NCBI GenBank assembly: GCA_035578175.1
Contig: JAQMRL010000006.1
Location: forward strand, 62,722,501 to 62,786,500
Source of the DNA: Catonia carolina
Taxonomy: Eukaryota; Arthropoda; Insecta; Hemiptera; Achilidae
Length of the DNA: 64,000 bases
Direction: 5' to 3'
Shown: piece after piece, positions 22,026 through 33,295 of the stretch
Layout: each line of letters starts with the position of its first letter
Numbering within the stretch: position 1 is the stretch's first letter
Translations under genes and position numbers: made by a program
The notes under the pieces: model-generated
Told to the model about the DNA's origin: nothing
Seen by the model: only the letters and a program-made list of their open reading frames with translations
The model's database searches: none

Positions 22026-22439
22026 ATTCTATATTTAAATTTTTTTATTTTACTTATAATTTTTTTATAGCCTCCACATCACCCCTTATATATTTCTAGC
22101 CATATATATAGCCTTATATAATATGTAATAGCCATTTCTAGCCTCCGACAAGCAATAAAATACAAACTGGGAAGCGGGACGGACTTACTTAGTGGAAGAA
22201 AGGCAGCAGAACAGATTGATCCTTTATTTCCTGCGTACCTATCGTGAACTAAGGGGAGTTTAGACATACAAAAGAATAAACATTTAAATTAACTAAAGTT
22301 AAGTATCATAGCACTTAATTCTCTCGGTGACGTTAAAAATTGCAACAAAAACCAATAAAAAATATCTACACTACAGATAACAAAATACAATAGTAATTAA
22401 AATAGATTACAGAAAACGTCTAAAGTTAGAAACGTTAAA

Positions 22440-22870
22440 ACGTCTAAAGAATATTCTAATGTAGAGACAAATATAAGGAAAAGACGCCTTAAATTCTATG
22501 GCCATACAATGAGGCTTCCCGATCACAGACTAACGAAAAAAATAGTAAAATACGTAGCATCCCTCGTTGATGGAGGTGAATGGATCCGAAATGTTAAAAA
22601 AGACTTGGAGATGGCTAAGATTGTGAAAGAAGACTTGGACACAAGAAACAATTTTAGGAGGAAGGTTGAGAAATGGGAAGTTAAACCAGAGACAAAAGCT
22701 CCGAGAACTGGAGTAAAATGGAGTGAAGAAAGAAAGGCTAAATTCTCGCAGTGAATGAAAAACTGGTGGGCAAATAAAAAGAACAACAAGAAACCCCAAA
22801 ACTGAATCATCTTTACTTAGCGTCTTCCACTTTGGGAGTTTTACGACTAATAATAATAATAATAATAATA
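22440..22870 (+). pseudogene. RTE-like LINE pol C-terminal tail with (TAA)n 3' end
   Basis: The frame from about 22463 is open to a stop at 22752 and reads NIRKRRLKFYGHTMRLPDHR, WIRNVKKDLEMAKIVKEDL and TGVKWSEERKAKFSQ, then continues after the stop as MKNWWANKKNN. Order and motifs match the C-terminal tail of RTE-like pol proteins (RKRRL.F.GH, W...VKKDL, W.EERK). The 3' UTR is about 80 bp and ends in a (TAA)n run at 22846-22871, a 3' microsatellite typical of such LINEs. It is the best preserved of the five tails here. RT and endonuclease are absent. Confidence 0.75.
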
Positions 22871-22871
22871 A

Positions 22872-24050
22872 CGACCCAAAACGAGGATGAGTACAGAAAA
22901 TCTTCTATCATCGGAATTCCGATGTAACTTTGTAACACTGCCTGGCTATTTGATTCACCCGACAGCTTGTCACACGGGCTATCCCTCGCTGACCGGAATT
23001 TAACAGTTTAAGTTGTAATAGATTAAAAAACACTTAATAATTGTTAATAAAAATACGTGAGACTATTGGCTTAAAGGAGCGTAAGCCGAATTTAAAAATA
23101 TCAACGTCATTATTTTGAAAAATATATTCAATCCCTCAATACATATATGTGTCTATCTATGTGTACGTATTTGTGTGTAATCCGTAACGTTAATGATGAT
23201 GATATAAATAATCATTAATGATAATAATTATTATGAAAAATGTAAAAAAGAAAAATAATATTTGTTTCGTATAAAGAAAATAGAAAATATATAGTCTACC
23301 ATATTGAAAAAATGTATTTACGAGTACATACACAACATTGAATTTTATCATTCACACATCTAATTCGAATGTTTAACTTAACATTTAGATAAAAATTTAA
23401 ATTAAAACATGTAAATATACTTGATATTTTGATAAAAAAATAATAAAATTTAATATAGAAATATGAAAATTATGATTGATTATGACAAGCAAGTTACACA
23501 CCCTAAATGTTCAAATCACCTTTTTCTGTATTAAATTTTTTATTTTATTATTTTTTTAATAAAATGTTATCATAATGTTATGTTGATAATTATTGAAAAG
23601 GGTTTCGTGTGTATGTTTTGTATACGTGTGTTATGAGGGTGAGTTTGAATATTGAAGGTGGATAATAACACGCAATTGACTTTACATTATTTAAAAATAC
23701 AGTGTGTAGAAAAAGAAAAGTTAATACTTTCTTATTAAGTTGGTAGTTAAGTCAAAAATTTAAAATTTGACTTTTTTTATCCAAATAGTTAATTTATTTT
23801 TATACTTATGTGCACATCATAAATTATTTTTATTACCTTTTAAAAAAGCTACCGCAACGCTTACACTGTGCGTCTAAAAAATTGGAATTGGCGTGCCACA
23901 AAAATTTATATTTTGTAAAATAGATGATCTACGTATTAACATGTTTTTACTAACAAATCGACCGAAAAAAGTTATTCCATAATTAATTTTAAGTAACTTT
24001 CTAAACGAATTTATTAACAATTTTTGAAAAACTTGAAATAAACTGTGGTG
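22872..24050. other. AT-rich DNA, no gene recognised
   Basis: Gene-free. Short AT-rich simple repeats only. Confidence 0.6.
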
Positions 24051-24054
24051 TTTT

Positions 24055-24245
24055 GATCTTGAATTAATTCGTTCACACAGACACACACACACACACACAC
24101 ACCAATAGCTAAAAATATGTTTTTCTTTGTTCATGAAGTCTGTAAACGTGTAGGCTTAGGTTATATACAGTGAATATTCGATTTCAAAAATCAATATAAA
24201 AACAATACTTTCCTTCCCTATATACTCATGTAGGGCAAGAGAAAA
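24055..24245 (+). mobile_element. Repeat R, 3' fragment
   Basis: It contains the R 3' part: a (CA)n run at 24078-24102, ACCAATAGCTAAAAATATG, a TGAATATTCGATTTCAAAAA block and the end TAGGGCAAGAGAAA. The minus-strand frame 23874-24134 partly overlaps it and is not a gene. Confidence 0.6.
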
Positions 24246-24549
24246 AAAAACGTAGTAAGAAAATTTGAAAGTAAACACAGAAACTGTCCCTGGTACCGTA
24301 GATTATTTATATACTACACTCTTTTCTTATCAAAGTTTTCAACTTCAGCTATTTTTTCGTCTTTGCCTCAAATCTGGATGTGCAACCGCTTCTATACCAG
24401 GCTTCCCGATTTCGATTACTGAACATATCTGACATTTTTACATCAATAATTTTTATTTATCACCAATTACTAAACATGTTTGCATTAGCATAGATGTGCA
24501 TAAAAGTCTGTCACAAAAACAGGTAACAGTTAATTTGTAAAATATTCTC

Positions 24550-24640
24550 TGGCCGCCCCCATGGCCCAGTAGTAGACTGCTTTACAGCGCAGAATAAAGC
24601 AATACGAAAGGACCGGATTTAATTCTCAGCTTGAATAAAA
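24550..24640 (+). repeat. Degenerate tRNA-like sequence
   Basis: TGGCCCAGTAGTAGACTGC (A-box region) and GACCGGATTTAATTCTC (B-box region) are spaced as in a tRNA gene. Arms are imperfect, and A-rich sequence follows. It is probably a tRNA pseudogene or the head of a SINE family otherwise absent here. Confidence 0.4.
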
Positions 24641-24748
24641 CATTTATTACAATTTAAAAGCGCCGATTTCGTACGTAACACATAATAGTCGTTTACAATC
24701 AAAAGAGTGAAGAGGCTTTAAATAGCCTGAACTAAAATAAGGTTAGAG

Positions 24749-25343
24749 CAACAGTTCCCACATAAGGGGGCGCCCCTTAAAGGAGGTGTGAAGACACGTC
24801 AAGGGAGGCACGGGACCTCGAAATTGCTTTGCAGTCCAAAACGGATCCTTTTATTGATAATGTTGACTCCCTGTCAAGAAAAGAAACTTTACAAATGATT
24901 CTGCTGCCAATTACGATTTTGATAAAATTAAAAAATCATAATTTTGGGTTAAGTATTACCAATTGGTCTAAAGTATATAACAGGAAACGCAGCAATTGTA
25001 TTTACCTTTTTCTAGCATCTATCTGTGCGAAAAAGCGTTCTTAGTACTTGCTAGAATAAAACCTAAGTATCGGTGCAAAGTTGATGTTACTAATGATTTA
25101 CGTTGTGCACTTTCTAGTATCAAACATCTTGTAAAAATTGCAAGGTTATTAATTTCACTGATTTATTTTGTCTTTTGTTAAAATTAAATTACAACTTGTA
25201 ATGCTACAAAAACAATAAAAAAAATGTATGGTTATTTAATGTATTTTTTTTTCTTCATTGCCTAATAAAATTGCGTAAGGAGGCGTGGGAAGTTTTTTTC
25301 TTGACAAGAGGGGGCGTGATAAAGGAAAGTTTGGGAATCACTG
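24749..25343 (+). mobile_element. hAT deletion derivative with 8-bp TSD
   Basis: Ends CAACAGTTCCCA and, reverse-complemented, CAGTGATTCCCA are short hAT-type terminal repeats. The flanks GGTTAGAG (24741-24748) and GATTAGAG (25344-25351) are the 8-bp TSD that defines hAT. Subterminal C/G-rich palindromes (AAGGGGGCGCCCCTT) are like those of ZBED5-type hAT elements. The interior holds only the C-terminal end of a transposase. Confidence 0.8.
24829..25181 (+). pseudogene. hAT (ZBED5-like) transposase C-terminus
   Basis: Two overlapping frames carry it. The second (24996-25181) reads FSSIYLCEKAFLVLARIKPK, then YRCKVDVTNDLRCALSSIK. This matches the conserved dimerisation-region end of ZBED5/SCAND3-like hAT transposases (YLCE.(A/G)FS.L..IK.KYR..L.V..DLR.ALS.I.P). 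The N-terminal BED finger and catalytic residues are missing. Frame changes just upstream of 24996 disable it. It is an element relic, not a domesticated host gene. Confidence 0.7.
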
Positions 25344-25384
25344 GATTAGAGTCATGCATACGAAAACTATTATAGTACGTTTAA

Positions 25385-25700
25385 CTCACCGGGTTATTCT
25401 AGTGGTAAAGTCATCGCCGTGAGTCAGCTTCAACAGCCGTTCTTTTGGAGACTAAGGTTCCGTGTTTCAAATCCTAGTAAATGTAGTTACTTTTGTACAG
25501 ATTTTAATACTATAAAATGGTTAGCGCTGTACTTTGATGGTTAAGGTGTAATAAACCATACTCTTCCAAAAATGGTGGGCCTGAGTCTCTCTACAAGACT
25601 ACACCTCATTCACACGTCATACATATTATCATCCTCATCTCATTGCGTCGTGGGATTGCTTATCGTTATAAAAATTTAACAGATTACAACGTACACACAG
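25385..25700 (+). mobile_element. SINE-C copy 2, near full length
   Basis: It has the tRNA-like head (TCTAGTGGTAAAGTCATCG, then GTTTCAAATCCTAG), the body and the 3' end CAACGTACACACA. The head has an extra-long segment between the box regions compared with a normal tRNA. Confidence 0.7.
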
Positions 25701-25888
25701 TGTGGATAAAAAAAAGAAAACAATCAAATTATACTGAAAAAATATTCAAATTTAGTTGTAGGTTAATACTTATAGCCAATATTCTGATTCCAAAAATTCA
25801 AAATTTAAGAAAATACTGCATTACAATTAACAAAATATGTTTAAAACCCACTTTTAATATTCCTAGCATTTCAATATTTTCTAAGATA

Positions 25889-26272
25889 TTCTTTACTTCT
25901 TCTTCTTCTATTCTCCTCCTCCTCATCCTCCTCCTCCTCCTTTTCTCCTCCATCTCCTCCTCCTTTTCTCCTCCTTTTCTCCTCCTCCTCCTCCTTCTCT
26001 TTCGCCTCCTCCTCCTCCTTCTCTTTCGCCTCCTCCTTCTCCTCTTCCTTTTCCTCCTCCTTCTCCTCCTCCTTCTCACCCTCCTTCTCACCCTCCTTCT
26101 CACCCTCCTTCTCACCCTCCTTCTCCTCCGCCTCCTTCTTCTCTCCTACTCTTCCTTCTTCTCCTCCTCCTCCTCCTTCTCTTCCTTTTCCTCCTCCTTC
26201 TTTTCTTCTTCTTCTTCTACTTTTTCTTCTTTTTCTTCTTCTGCGTCTCCTCCATTCTTCTGCATTCTCTAA
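25889..26272 (+). repeat. Homopyrimidine CTC/CTT tract
   Basis: About 380 bp of almost pure pyrimidine on the plus strand, built of CTC, CTT and CCTTCT-type units, with a short near-perfect 12-bp tandem (CTCACCCTCCTT) near 26077-26120. Long Leu/Ser and Arg-rich frames in this region (25643-26272 plus, 25798-26115 minus) are artefacts of the repeat. Such tracts can adopt triplex (H-DNA) structure. Confidence 0.85.
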
Positions 26273-27114
26273 GTACTTTAACCGTTTTTCCCGGATTTTC
26301 CTATTAATTTTTCCTGTGTAATCAATTAATAGTAGGCCATATCATTCTCTTTGCATAAAATGACCGAGCTAATTAAGTTTTCTTGTTTTTAAAATCTTCA
26401 TAAGTTCTCTCATTTTACTAATTAAACGCAGAATTCTTCATTTATTTTCTCCATTGTTCATACTACTTTCAACATATTATAGGCTAGTACACACAAAGTT
26501 TATTTCTTTACACCCTATGGAATAATAACACCATGCGATTAGTTTTACATGCATTATAATGTGTATTTTAACACGACATGCATTTGTTGACTTCATTATA
26601 ATTATTATTATTATTATTATTACAATTATAATTATTGATACAACAATAATATATTATTAAAGTTGAGTAAAATAAGCTGTTACTTGTTTTTGACATGGTA
26701 TTTCATATAACTAACGTGTATAATAGCATGCAAAATATAATGTCATATTATATACAAATATGCAGCACATTATATTCTGTTTGATAGACAAGACCATTTA
26801 TATGTAGATTGGAATTTTATTTCTTAACACGTTTCTTGCATAAAATTTGTTTGAAAAAAGTAATCACCGATTCCTTTTCTCGATAATATTATACAACTAT
26901 TATAGAAACGTTAAATTTTATTTTAAATTTTTTAACATTTATAAATGTTAAAATATTTTCTTTATAAAAAGGAAAAATGAATATTAAGTTCAGGTTTAAT
27001 TATACCTATTTTCTTTTATCTTAAATATAATATGTCGTTATTTTTTCACCCGACTTCAAACGAAAGGAAATTTCTTTAATTCGTGGCGCTTGTATTGTTT
27101 TTTACATATGCATA
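26273..27114. other. AT-rich DNA, no gene recognised
   Basis: AT-rich sequence with a short (ATT)n run near 26600-26625. Nothing else was recognised. Confidence 0.6.
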
Positions 27115-27345
27115 TAGCCTAATAGGGAAGAAAAATATTGTTTTCATGTTGATTTTTTGAAATAGTTTTCACCGGCAATACAGGTTTTCAGGTGCCCTGA
27201 ACTCAAAAAAAACCATATTTCTAGCGATTGGTCTGCGCGTGCGCGCGCGTGTGTGTGTTTGTGTGTGTGGGTGTACCTGTGTTTGAACAAAATATTTAAA
27301 GAACAGAATATCGTACAAAGTTGAAACTTGGAAACTAAACTGAAA
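27115..27345 (-). mobile_element. Repeat R, 3' fragment, minus strand
   Basis: Reverse-complemented, it gives the R 3' part: AAGTTTCAACTTTGTACGAT, a (CA)n/GCGC run at 27230-27275, CAGGGCACCTGAAAACC and the TTTCTTCCCTATTAGGC end. The 5' part of R is absent. Confidence 0.6.
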
Positions 27346-28234
27346 AATCCCTTTCATGCGACGACATTGGTGGAATTTTTTTATAAAGAAAAGGAGTCGG
27401 CCCGAAAAGTCACAATGCGTGCTCAATTGTAGTAGTTAGTCACTCACTCATGGCTTTTTTTAAGAGGCAGGGAAAGGCATTTTTGTTTAGCTTCAACTTT
27501 ACAGCATTATTACGTTGCATATTATATTTCGTTCAGCACTGTGAATAGTCTGCCCACGTTTACGAGAAACTAACATTTCCGTTTATGGTAAAAACCAGTT
27601 ATATTCGTACAGTTACCCTATATTCGATGTACTGTATATATGCTCTGGTATAGTATAAGTTGTTTTGTTTGTTGTACTGAAATTGAAGCAGTCGCACATG
27701 TGCACTGATACTTCTCCCCCTTTACCCCTCGATGCAAACAAAGCCAAACTCGTGAATCAAGTTACTTTAAATTGAGGAAAGGTCTGGGGTCTTTCCTTTA
27801 GAACAACCATTATTTGATTTTAGTTTTTTATTTTCCCATTACTTTACAAAAAGGATGACTCGGCAAATTAATTTTCTTATTTTTATAACTTTGAAATCTA
27901 AAACTATTTATATTTACTCGTGGTGGGAAGATTAATCTACCCAACTATGGTTACCCATGGTCAAGGGTAGATCAATTTACTGATTGTTTTTTATTTCTAC
28001 TTTCGCAACTACTTAATCTATTATTAGGGTGTTATTAATTACAAACTAGATGTTAGTTACGTAAATACTAATTAATCTATTAAGACTTTTATTAAAGTAG
28101 TTTGTTATATTATTATATAAGTTATACATAAAGAAGAACACACAATAAAATACGCGTATGAACTTTGCAAAACAAAGAATGTATTTACAAATAAAGAAAA
28201 TTAGTTATCGAACCGGTAGACGAGCTCAAAATTA
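27346..28234. other. AT-rich DNA, no gene recognised
   Basis: No coding signal. The sequence around 27690-27800 is slightly less AT-rich and not shared with other parts of the window. Confidence 0.5.
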
Positions 28235-29175
28235 CGAGGTGTGGCTATTAAATAACGAGACTGACGTTGTAAAATATTTTATTTTTTTTAATACATAATC
28301 ACTTATTTTCACCTTCAATATACACTCCTTCTCTATCCCTACAACGATCCATGCGAATTTTCCATTGTTGGAGACAGTGCTGGAAGTCATCTTCTGTTAG
28401 CTCCTTCAGGACACGTATCGTTTTCTCTTTTACAGCTTCCACAGACTCAAATCTTGCCTCTTTTAATGTAGATTTCACGTTAGGGAACAGGTAGAAGTCA
28501 CTTGGTGCAAGATTTGGTGAATAAGGTGGATGTTCTATCACTGAGATGCTGTACTTGGCTAGGAACCTCTTGACAGAAAACGCACAATGAGCTGGCGCAT
28601 TGTCTTGGTGGATAACCCATGATTTGTCCTTCCACATTTCGGGGCGTTTTTTCCTTACTCTTTGACGTAGTTTAGAAAGTACCACAAGGTAGTAATACTG
28701 ATTAATTGTTTGACCTTCAGTAACCAAGTGAAGGTACACAATCCCATGTATATAAAAAAACAATCATCATTGCTTAAAATTTTGAATTGCTCATTCTAGC
28801 TTTTTTGTCTCTCGGTGATGTTCGGCTCTTCCAGTGCATGGATTGGCCCTTCGTTTTCAGATCATAAGTAAGAAACCACGTTTCATCACTTTTATTATCG
28901 TTTCCAAAAATTTGGGTCATTTTCAATCGTGTACAAAGTGTCAGTACAAACATTTTTGCGAGCTTCATTTCAAACATATTTGAGCAGCACGTGTCCTGAA
29001 GGAGCTGACAGAAGATGACTTCTAGCAGCACTGTTTCCAAATAATGGGAAATTTGCATGGAGCGTTGTAGGGATAGGGAAGGAGTGTATATTGAAGGTGA
29101 CAATAAGTGATTATGTATAAAATTAAAATTAAATATTTTACAACGTCAGTCTCGTTATTTAATAGCCACACCTCG
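28235..29175 (-). mobile_element. Mariner-derived MITE family M, copy 2, with long inverted ends
   Basis: Ends CGAGGTGTGGCTATTAAATA are perfect inverted repeats for more than 35 bp. The inverted similarity continues for about 180 bp on each side (28235-28416 versus 29175-28990). The minus-strand centre encodes transposase from the middle region (KMTQIFGN..., SDETWFLTYD) to the C-terminus. TTA abuts both ends. It has the same structure and main frameshift as copy 1 at 7638. Non-autonomous. Confidence 0.85.
28299..29000 (-). pseudogene. Mariner (DD34D) transposase remnant
   Basis: Minus strand. The first part (about 29000-28774) has SDETWFLTYDLKTKGQSMHW, holding the first catalytic Asp (GDETW in active relatives), ending at a stop in SNSKF. 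After a frameshift at the run of seven T (28752-28759 region) the second part (28299-28763) runs YIHGIVYLH, HQDNAPAH (second Asp), then after 34 residues the third Asp in YSPNLAPSDFYLFP, and on to REGVYIEGENK. The spacing identifies mariner, DD34D. The N-terminal helix-turn-helix region is missing because the 5' end is replaced by an inverted copy of the 3' end. It cannot make an active transposase. Confidence 0.8.
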
Positions 29176-30344
29176 TTATTGATTTCTGGTGTAACCATTG
29201 TTTCTACAGCTACTCTCCATACTTCCAATAGTCACATGGTAATTGGTTTAATTTATACTTAATGAAGCCCGTTATATTTTTAAGTTGTAAGGAAAGCAGA
29301 TTTATCAGCTTGATTGTAGCAGAATGTTTTAGGTATGAAGTTTTTGAGGCCGTATGTAAAAGTAAGAACTCCTTGTTCCTTATGTTATACAGAATGTATC
29401 TTCCTTTATGTTAAAATATCAACCAGCGGACTGGAAAAATTATGAAATAAAAATAGTAATATTAAAGACAAAATATAACAGACGTAATACGAATCCCAAT
29501 AAATCAATGTATAGAGAAGACAAAACATATATAACATAGAAAAAGACAACTTAAAGCAAAGGTATTAACTTAAAACTTCTTCAGACTTTTATAATGTTAA
29601 TGTAAGCATTAATACTTTTACATTTACAAAAAAAAGTAAGCAACAGTGTAAAACAATGTCAAAATGTTTGTTTAATGGAAAAACTTTCCTCTTAGTGATT
29701 TTCGTCAGCGTTAACATAGATAGACGTGTTGTTGGTTATAAAACAAAGAGTTATAATATAAAATAAGATAAATAATAAACGAAGAGAGAAAGAGATAGGA
29801 TAATAATGTAAAGAAAATATAGGAGAGAGAAAGAAAATGATGAACTCTAAGAACACAACATTCAGCCTACTCTGTATGAATAAGCATTACTTTTACAACA
29901 CAACCTTAAAAAGAGAAGTACACGCAAACCATTTATCGCACGCACAGTTTTAATTAGTTCACTTCTCGCTGAACTAACTGAACTAAACAGAACGAATCAT
30001 TTCTGATTCGTAATTCACATTTATCAACAATAATTAACATAACAAAAACAACAACAATACGGAATGTAAAACAAACATAAAATGGTAAAACACTCCAATG
30101 ATAATTGCGTTATTTCATTCGGTTATTAGTTCTACTAGACTTACGTTTTAAATAGATTAACAGCAAAACAAGTAACAAAAGGAATTAAGATAAAAGTTCT
30201 GCGTTATCAAAATTATCACTAAACATGGTTTGGACTTGTAAGTTTATTTGTTAGTACATTTTCGCCCTTTTTGGTGAATAGGGTCTAGTGAAAAGATCGG
30301 TTAAGCTGCACTAAATAAAATTAATGGAAGAAATATATTAATTT
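29176..30344. other. AT-rich DNA, no gene recognised
   Basis: Gene-free. Purine-rich at about 29770-29860 (GAGAGAAAGAGA type). No shared repeats seen. Confidence 0.6.
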
Positions 30345-30665
30345 TTTATCACTAATGTGTGTACGTTGCAATGTGTTCAATTCAGAACAATAAGCAACCC
30401 TATGACCCAATGAGATAAGGATGATATGTAAATGACGTATAATCTTGTACAGATCCTGACCGACCATTCTTGGGAGGGTAGACCTAAGGTTTGTTGAATC
30501 TCAACCATCAAAGTACAGCGGCAACCATTGTCAAACCCGTATAAAAGTAACTTTACTAAAATACCCTTACTAGGATTTGAACCAGGAACCTTCATCTCCA
30601 AAAATCAGCTGTTAAACAGCTAACTTGCGGCAACCACTTTACCTTTAAACCAACCCAGTGGGTCG
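30345..30665 (-). mobile_element. SINE-C copy 3, full length
   Basis: This is the most complete SINE-C. On the minus strand it begins with a tRNA-like head from the CCCACTGGGTTGG region, with GGTAAAGTGGTTGCCGCAAG and the B-box region GGTTCAAATCCTAG. It then has the shared body and ends CAACGTACACACATTAG at the low-coordinate side. The minus-strand open frame 30377-30601 is the SINE body. Confidence 0.75.
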
Positions 30666-30692
30666 GAAAATATCATTTTTTTCCGTTTGAAT

Positions 30693-30768
30693 CACAACAC
30701 TGGAACAGGCCTAAACTTGAACTAAAGTGATCCTATGAGGTCTCAAAAGTAAAAAAAGGTGACGAATT
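30693..30768 (+). mobile_element. RTE-like LINE 3' tail, dead-on-arrival copy
   Basis: It is near-identical to 11929-11985 (CAACACTGGAACAG(G/A)CCTAAA, then AAAGTGATCCTATGAGGTC and an A-rich end). Only the last ~75 bp of the LINE are present: extreme 5' truncation. Confidence 0.7.
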
Positions 30769-31490
30769 ATAAAATTTTGAAGATAAATTATTGTTTTACA
30801 GAACTAAATTTCAACAACTAACACTAAAATTTCTAGTTACGTTCAAACGCTTGTATAACAAAAAACATGTAATTTCTTGTTGAGAGGATAATTGTTAACG
30901 TGAACGTGGTACTGCTGTAAGAACGATCAGGTTATCAGAAGACTGGCAGAGCAAAAACAGATGCTTACACCAACCTTATGAAGCAAAATATTGAAATAAT
31001 CCATTACTAGTAACAGGAATAACACATGGTAGTACCTTTAGGAAACAGACCCTAATAATATTTTAGGTTTACGACTTAACAATTACCATAATTTCTGGAA
31101 TAGTACGTCTATTTTAAAGGAAAAACGTGGTAAAATATTCTTACGCCACATTCTCTAACCCTTACAGAAATGATTTCCAATTTATTTACTTTTTTTTTGT
31201 TCTATATGTAAGTAAAAAACCATATCCTTTAAAACACCTTTGTTCTTATTCCATTAAAATGTTTACCTTCTTTCAATTAAAATTACAATCTAAGACAGGT
31301 ATATTCAACTATCATAACAATTAAACAAAAATGGTTTAGTGTTCTACAGATCAACTAAAAGAAATTCCAGATAAAACGCATTCAGATATTCCAGAACCAA
31401 ACTTTAATAGTCATTAGAAGCTGCTCAACAACCGTTTGTAACAAAACTTCACACAGTGACATTAACATTGAAACGTTACACGGAAGGAGT
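30769..31490. other. AT-rich DNA, no gene recognised
   Basis: No coding signal or shared repeat was seen. Confidence 0.6.
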
Positions 31491-31549
31491 TTCTTCCTCT
31501 TTTCTTCCTCCTCCAACTCGTCCTTTTTCTTTAATTCTTCTTCTCTGGC

Positions 31550-31626
31550 TGGATCGTTAGTATAGTGGTCAGAAGTATTTGTTTCTATGCCAAAGCTCCC
31601 GGGTTCAATCCCAGATCAGGTCTGGC
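31550..31626 (+). repeat. tRNA-like pseudogene (Asp/Glu-like)
   Basis: TCGTTAGTATAGTGGTCAG matches the D-arm/A-box region of tRNA-Asp, and CCGGGTTCAATCCCAG is a B-box region at normal distance. A T run follows at once. The acceptor and T stems have several mismatches, and the anticodon arm does not pair. I read it as a tRNA pseudogene or SINE head. A pyrimidine-rich stretch (31488-31545) precedes it. Confidence 0.5.
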
Positions 31627-31689
31627 ATTTTTTCTTCGCTCATTTTTATCTTTCACGCTTCGCAGTATGCATTAGGTTTAATATGCACA

Positions 31690-32078
31690 ATAATCGGACG
31701 TTTGTAATTTAGTTGATTAGCCGAAAGACTGGTTTGAACCTTTAGAGGCTTTACTAAGTAAAACGAGGAGTGAGGTGGTTTACCATCCCTTCCTCACTGA
31801 CTAGAAAGTATGCTTATCTGAAAATCATCTACTTTACACCCGGCAAATGATACCTTCACTTCATTCATTTCAGGCTCTGGCTGTATAGCCTATTGATATC
31901 ATGACTCTCAGAGGAGATAACTCTGACTAGTGTCTTTTACCTCTGTACCTCTTCTGTTTTAAAGGCTGTCATCATATAATGACCAAGTGATAAGAAACAG
32001 AACAATTTTTTGTAGCCCTGGAACTAGCAGATCGAGTGCAAATAATTTAACACTCCACCTGTCTGTTACGAGCGAGTT
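31690..32078 (-). mobile_element. SINE-A copy 4, minus strand
   Basis: Reverse-complemented, it follows the consensus from TAACAGACAGGTGGAGTG to the GTCTTTCGGCTAATCAAC region. There are small internal deletions. Confidence 0.7.
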
Positions 32079-32344
32079 GACATTCGGACTTGAACAAAAA
32101 AATATTTTCTTCTTCTCCTCATTCTCCTCCTTGTTTTTCCTCACTTTCTTCTACGCACTTATTTTCTTTTTCGTTCTCACTTTGTCCTACTCCTCGTCAT
32201 CTCTTTCTTCTTTTTTTATTTGCTCTTCTTCACCCTCTCAGCACCCGTTCTCATCCAAATGGTTACTAACTGTTCATATACTGTTTGAAGATTCCTTCGC
32301 GACTAATTGTTCACTCGTTCTTTCAGAAAATTTTCTGTTTGATA
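32079..32344. other. Pyrimidine-rich, unassigned sequence
   Basis: CTT/CTC-rich at 32105-32240. The overlapping open frames are low-complexity and not convincing as genes. Confidence 0.5.
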
Positions 32345-32615
32345 CGCTCTCCTAGAAAATCGCTCAGGAATATACCTTCACAACTGGGATTTCACTATCA
32401 ATTGCTTTCATTATGGCTACTAAAAAATTATACATGCATGATTACTTAGTTTTACTTGGATAGCTATACTAACAGCCAAAACTAACGAATATGGACACTG
32501 AAAATCCTCATGTGTTTTACGAACACGACTATTTAACGCACGTAAAATTGGTGTTTGGTGCGCGATCTCTCGGTGACGTGTAAGGCTTTTTTTGTCAAAA
32601 ATGTGGATTTGTTGT
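32345..32615 (+). repeat. Repeat U, copy 2 (unclassified)
   Basis: Second member of the pair with 6815-7200. Collinear blocks include TTTTACTTGGATAGCTATA, ATGTGTTTTACGAACA and TTGGTGCGCGATCTCTCGGTG. Same orientation, class unknown. Confidence 0.5.
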
Positions 32616-32644
32616 TATTAATGACTTAATCCATTAATTTTTCC

Positions 32645-32810
32645 GTAACAGGCAGGTGGAGTGTTAAATTGATTGCATTTGATCTGCGGGTTCAAGGGCT
32701 ACAAAAAATAAAATAAAAAAATTAAATAAAAATATCAATAAATAAATAAACAATAATAAAAATTGCATGACTGAAGCGTTTAAGAACAGAAGAGGTAAAA
32801 GATACTATAG
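32645..32810 (+). mobile_element. SINE-A copy 5, 5' part only
   Basis: It starts TAACAGGCAGGTGGAGTG and runs to AACAGAAGAGGTAAAAGATACTA, with an A/T-rich expansion in the middle (32700-32760). The 3' two thirds are missing. Confidence 0.65.
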
Positions 32811-33295
32811 TATGTAAATGATTTATAAAGTTTGTGTTTGGAACTACATAATGTCACCAAGTAAAAAACATAAACATTTTAGGTACGGCTCGTTTTAAAG
32901 CATGGTTTCTTTGTTATTTAATTCGTATTCTAAGTTTACTAGATAACAGTTAAACTCCCAGAGGTTTAAAACGTTATCACGTCTTGGATCTCCGTGACCT
33001 ATTAATACAAGGAAACAAAAACGAAAAAAAGGAAAATTTAACAAACTAAAATAATTAAACAAAAAAAAAATAACATAAATAACGAACAAGTAAATATTTT
33101 ATTAATACAAATGACTTTTAACAACAATTTAGAATAAAAAAAGGTAAATCGCATAAAATATATTTCTAGTTGCTTTTTTATGGAAGAGCTTTAATGGAAG
33201 CCCTCTTCTTCATGATACTTTTTATTTTTTCATTCACTTACAGTAGCTTCTTACAATTGTTTGTAATAATGATTCAATAAAAAATGTTATTCTTA
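32811..33295. other. AT-rich DNA, no gene recognised
   Basis: No coding signal was seen. Confidence 0.6.

Noticed and set aside
22523..22810. Two minus-strand open frames of 89-95 codons
   Set aside because: Both are antisense shadows of the RTE-like pol tail on the plus strand.
25643..26272. 209-codon plus-strand and 105-codon minus-strand open frames
   Set aside because: They are translations of the CTC/CTT tract (poly-Leu/Ser and poly-Arg/Glu) and carry no information beyond the repeat.
28740..28765. Loss of the first catalytic Asp of mariner at FFDIHG (D to Y)
   Set aside because: On closer reading the first catalytic Asp of the DD34D triad is the one in GDETW, which is still present as SDETW. 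The change at FFxIHG is a frameshift site, not a catalytic substitution.
31550..31626. Functional tRNA-Asp or tRNA-Glu gene
   Set aside because: The A- and B-box regions are good, but the acceptor, anticodon and T stems contain mismatches and no sensible anticodon loop forms.
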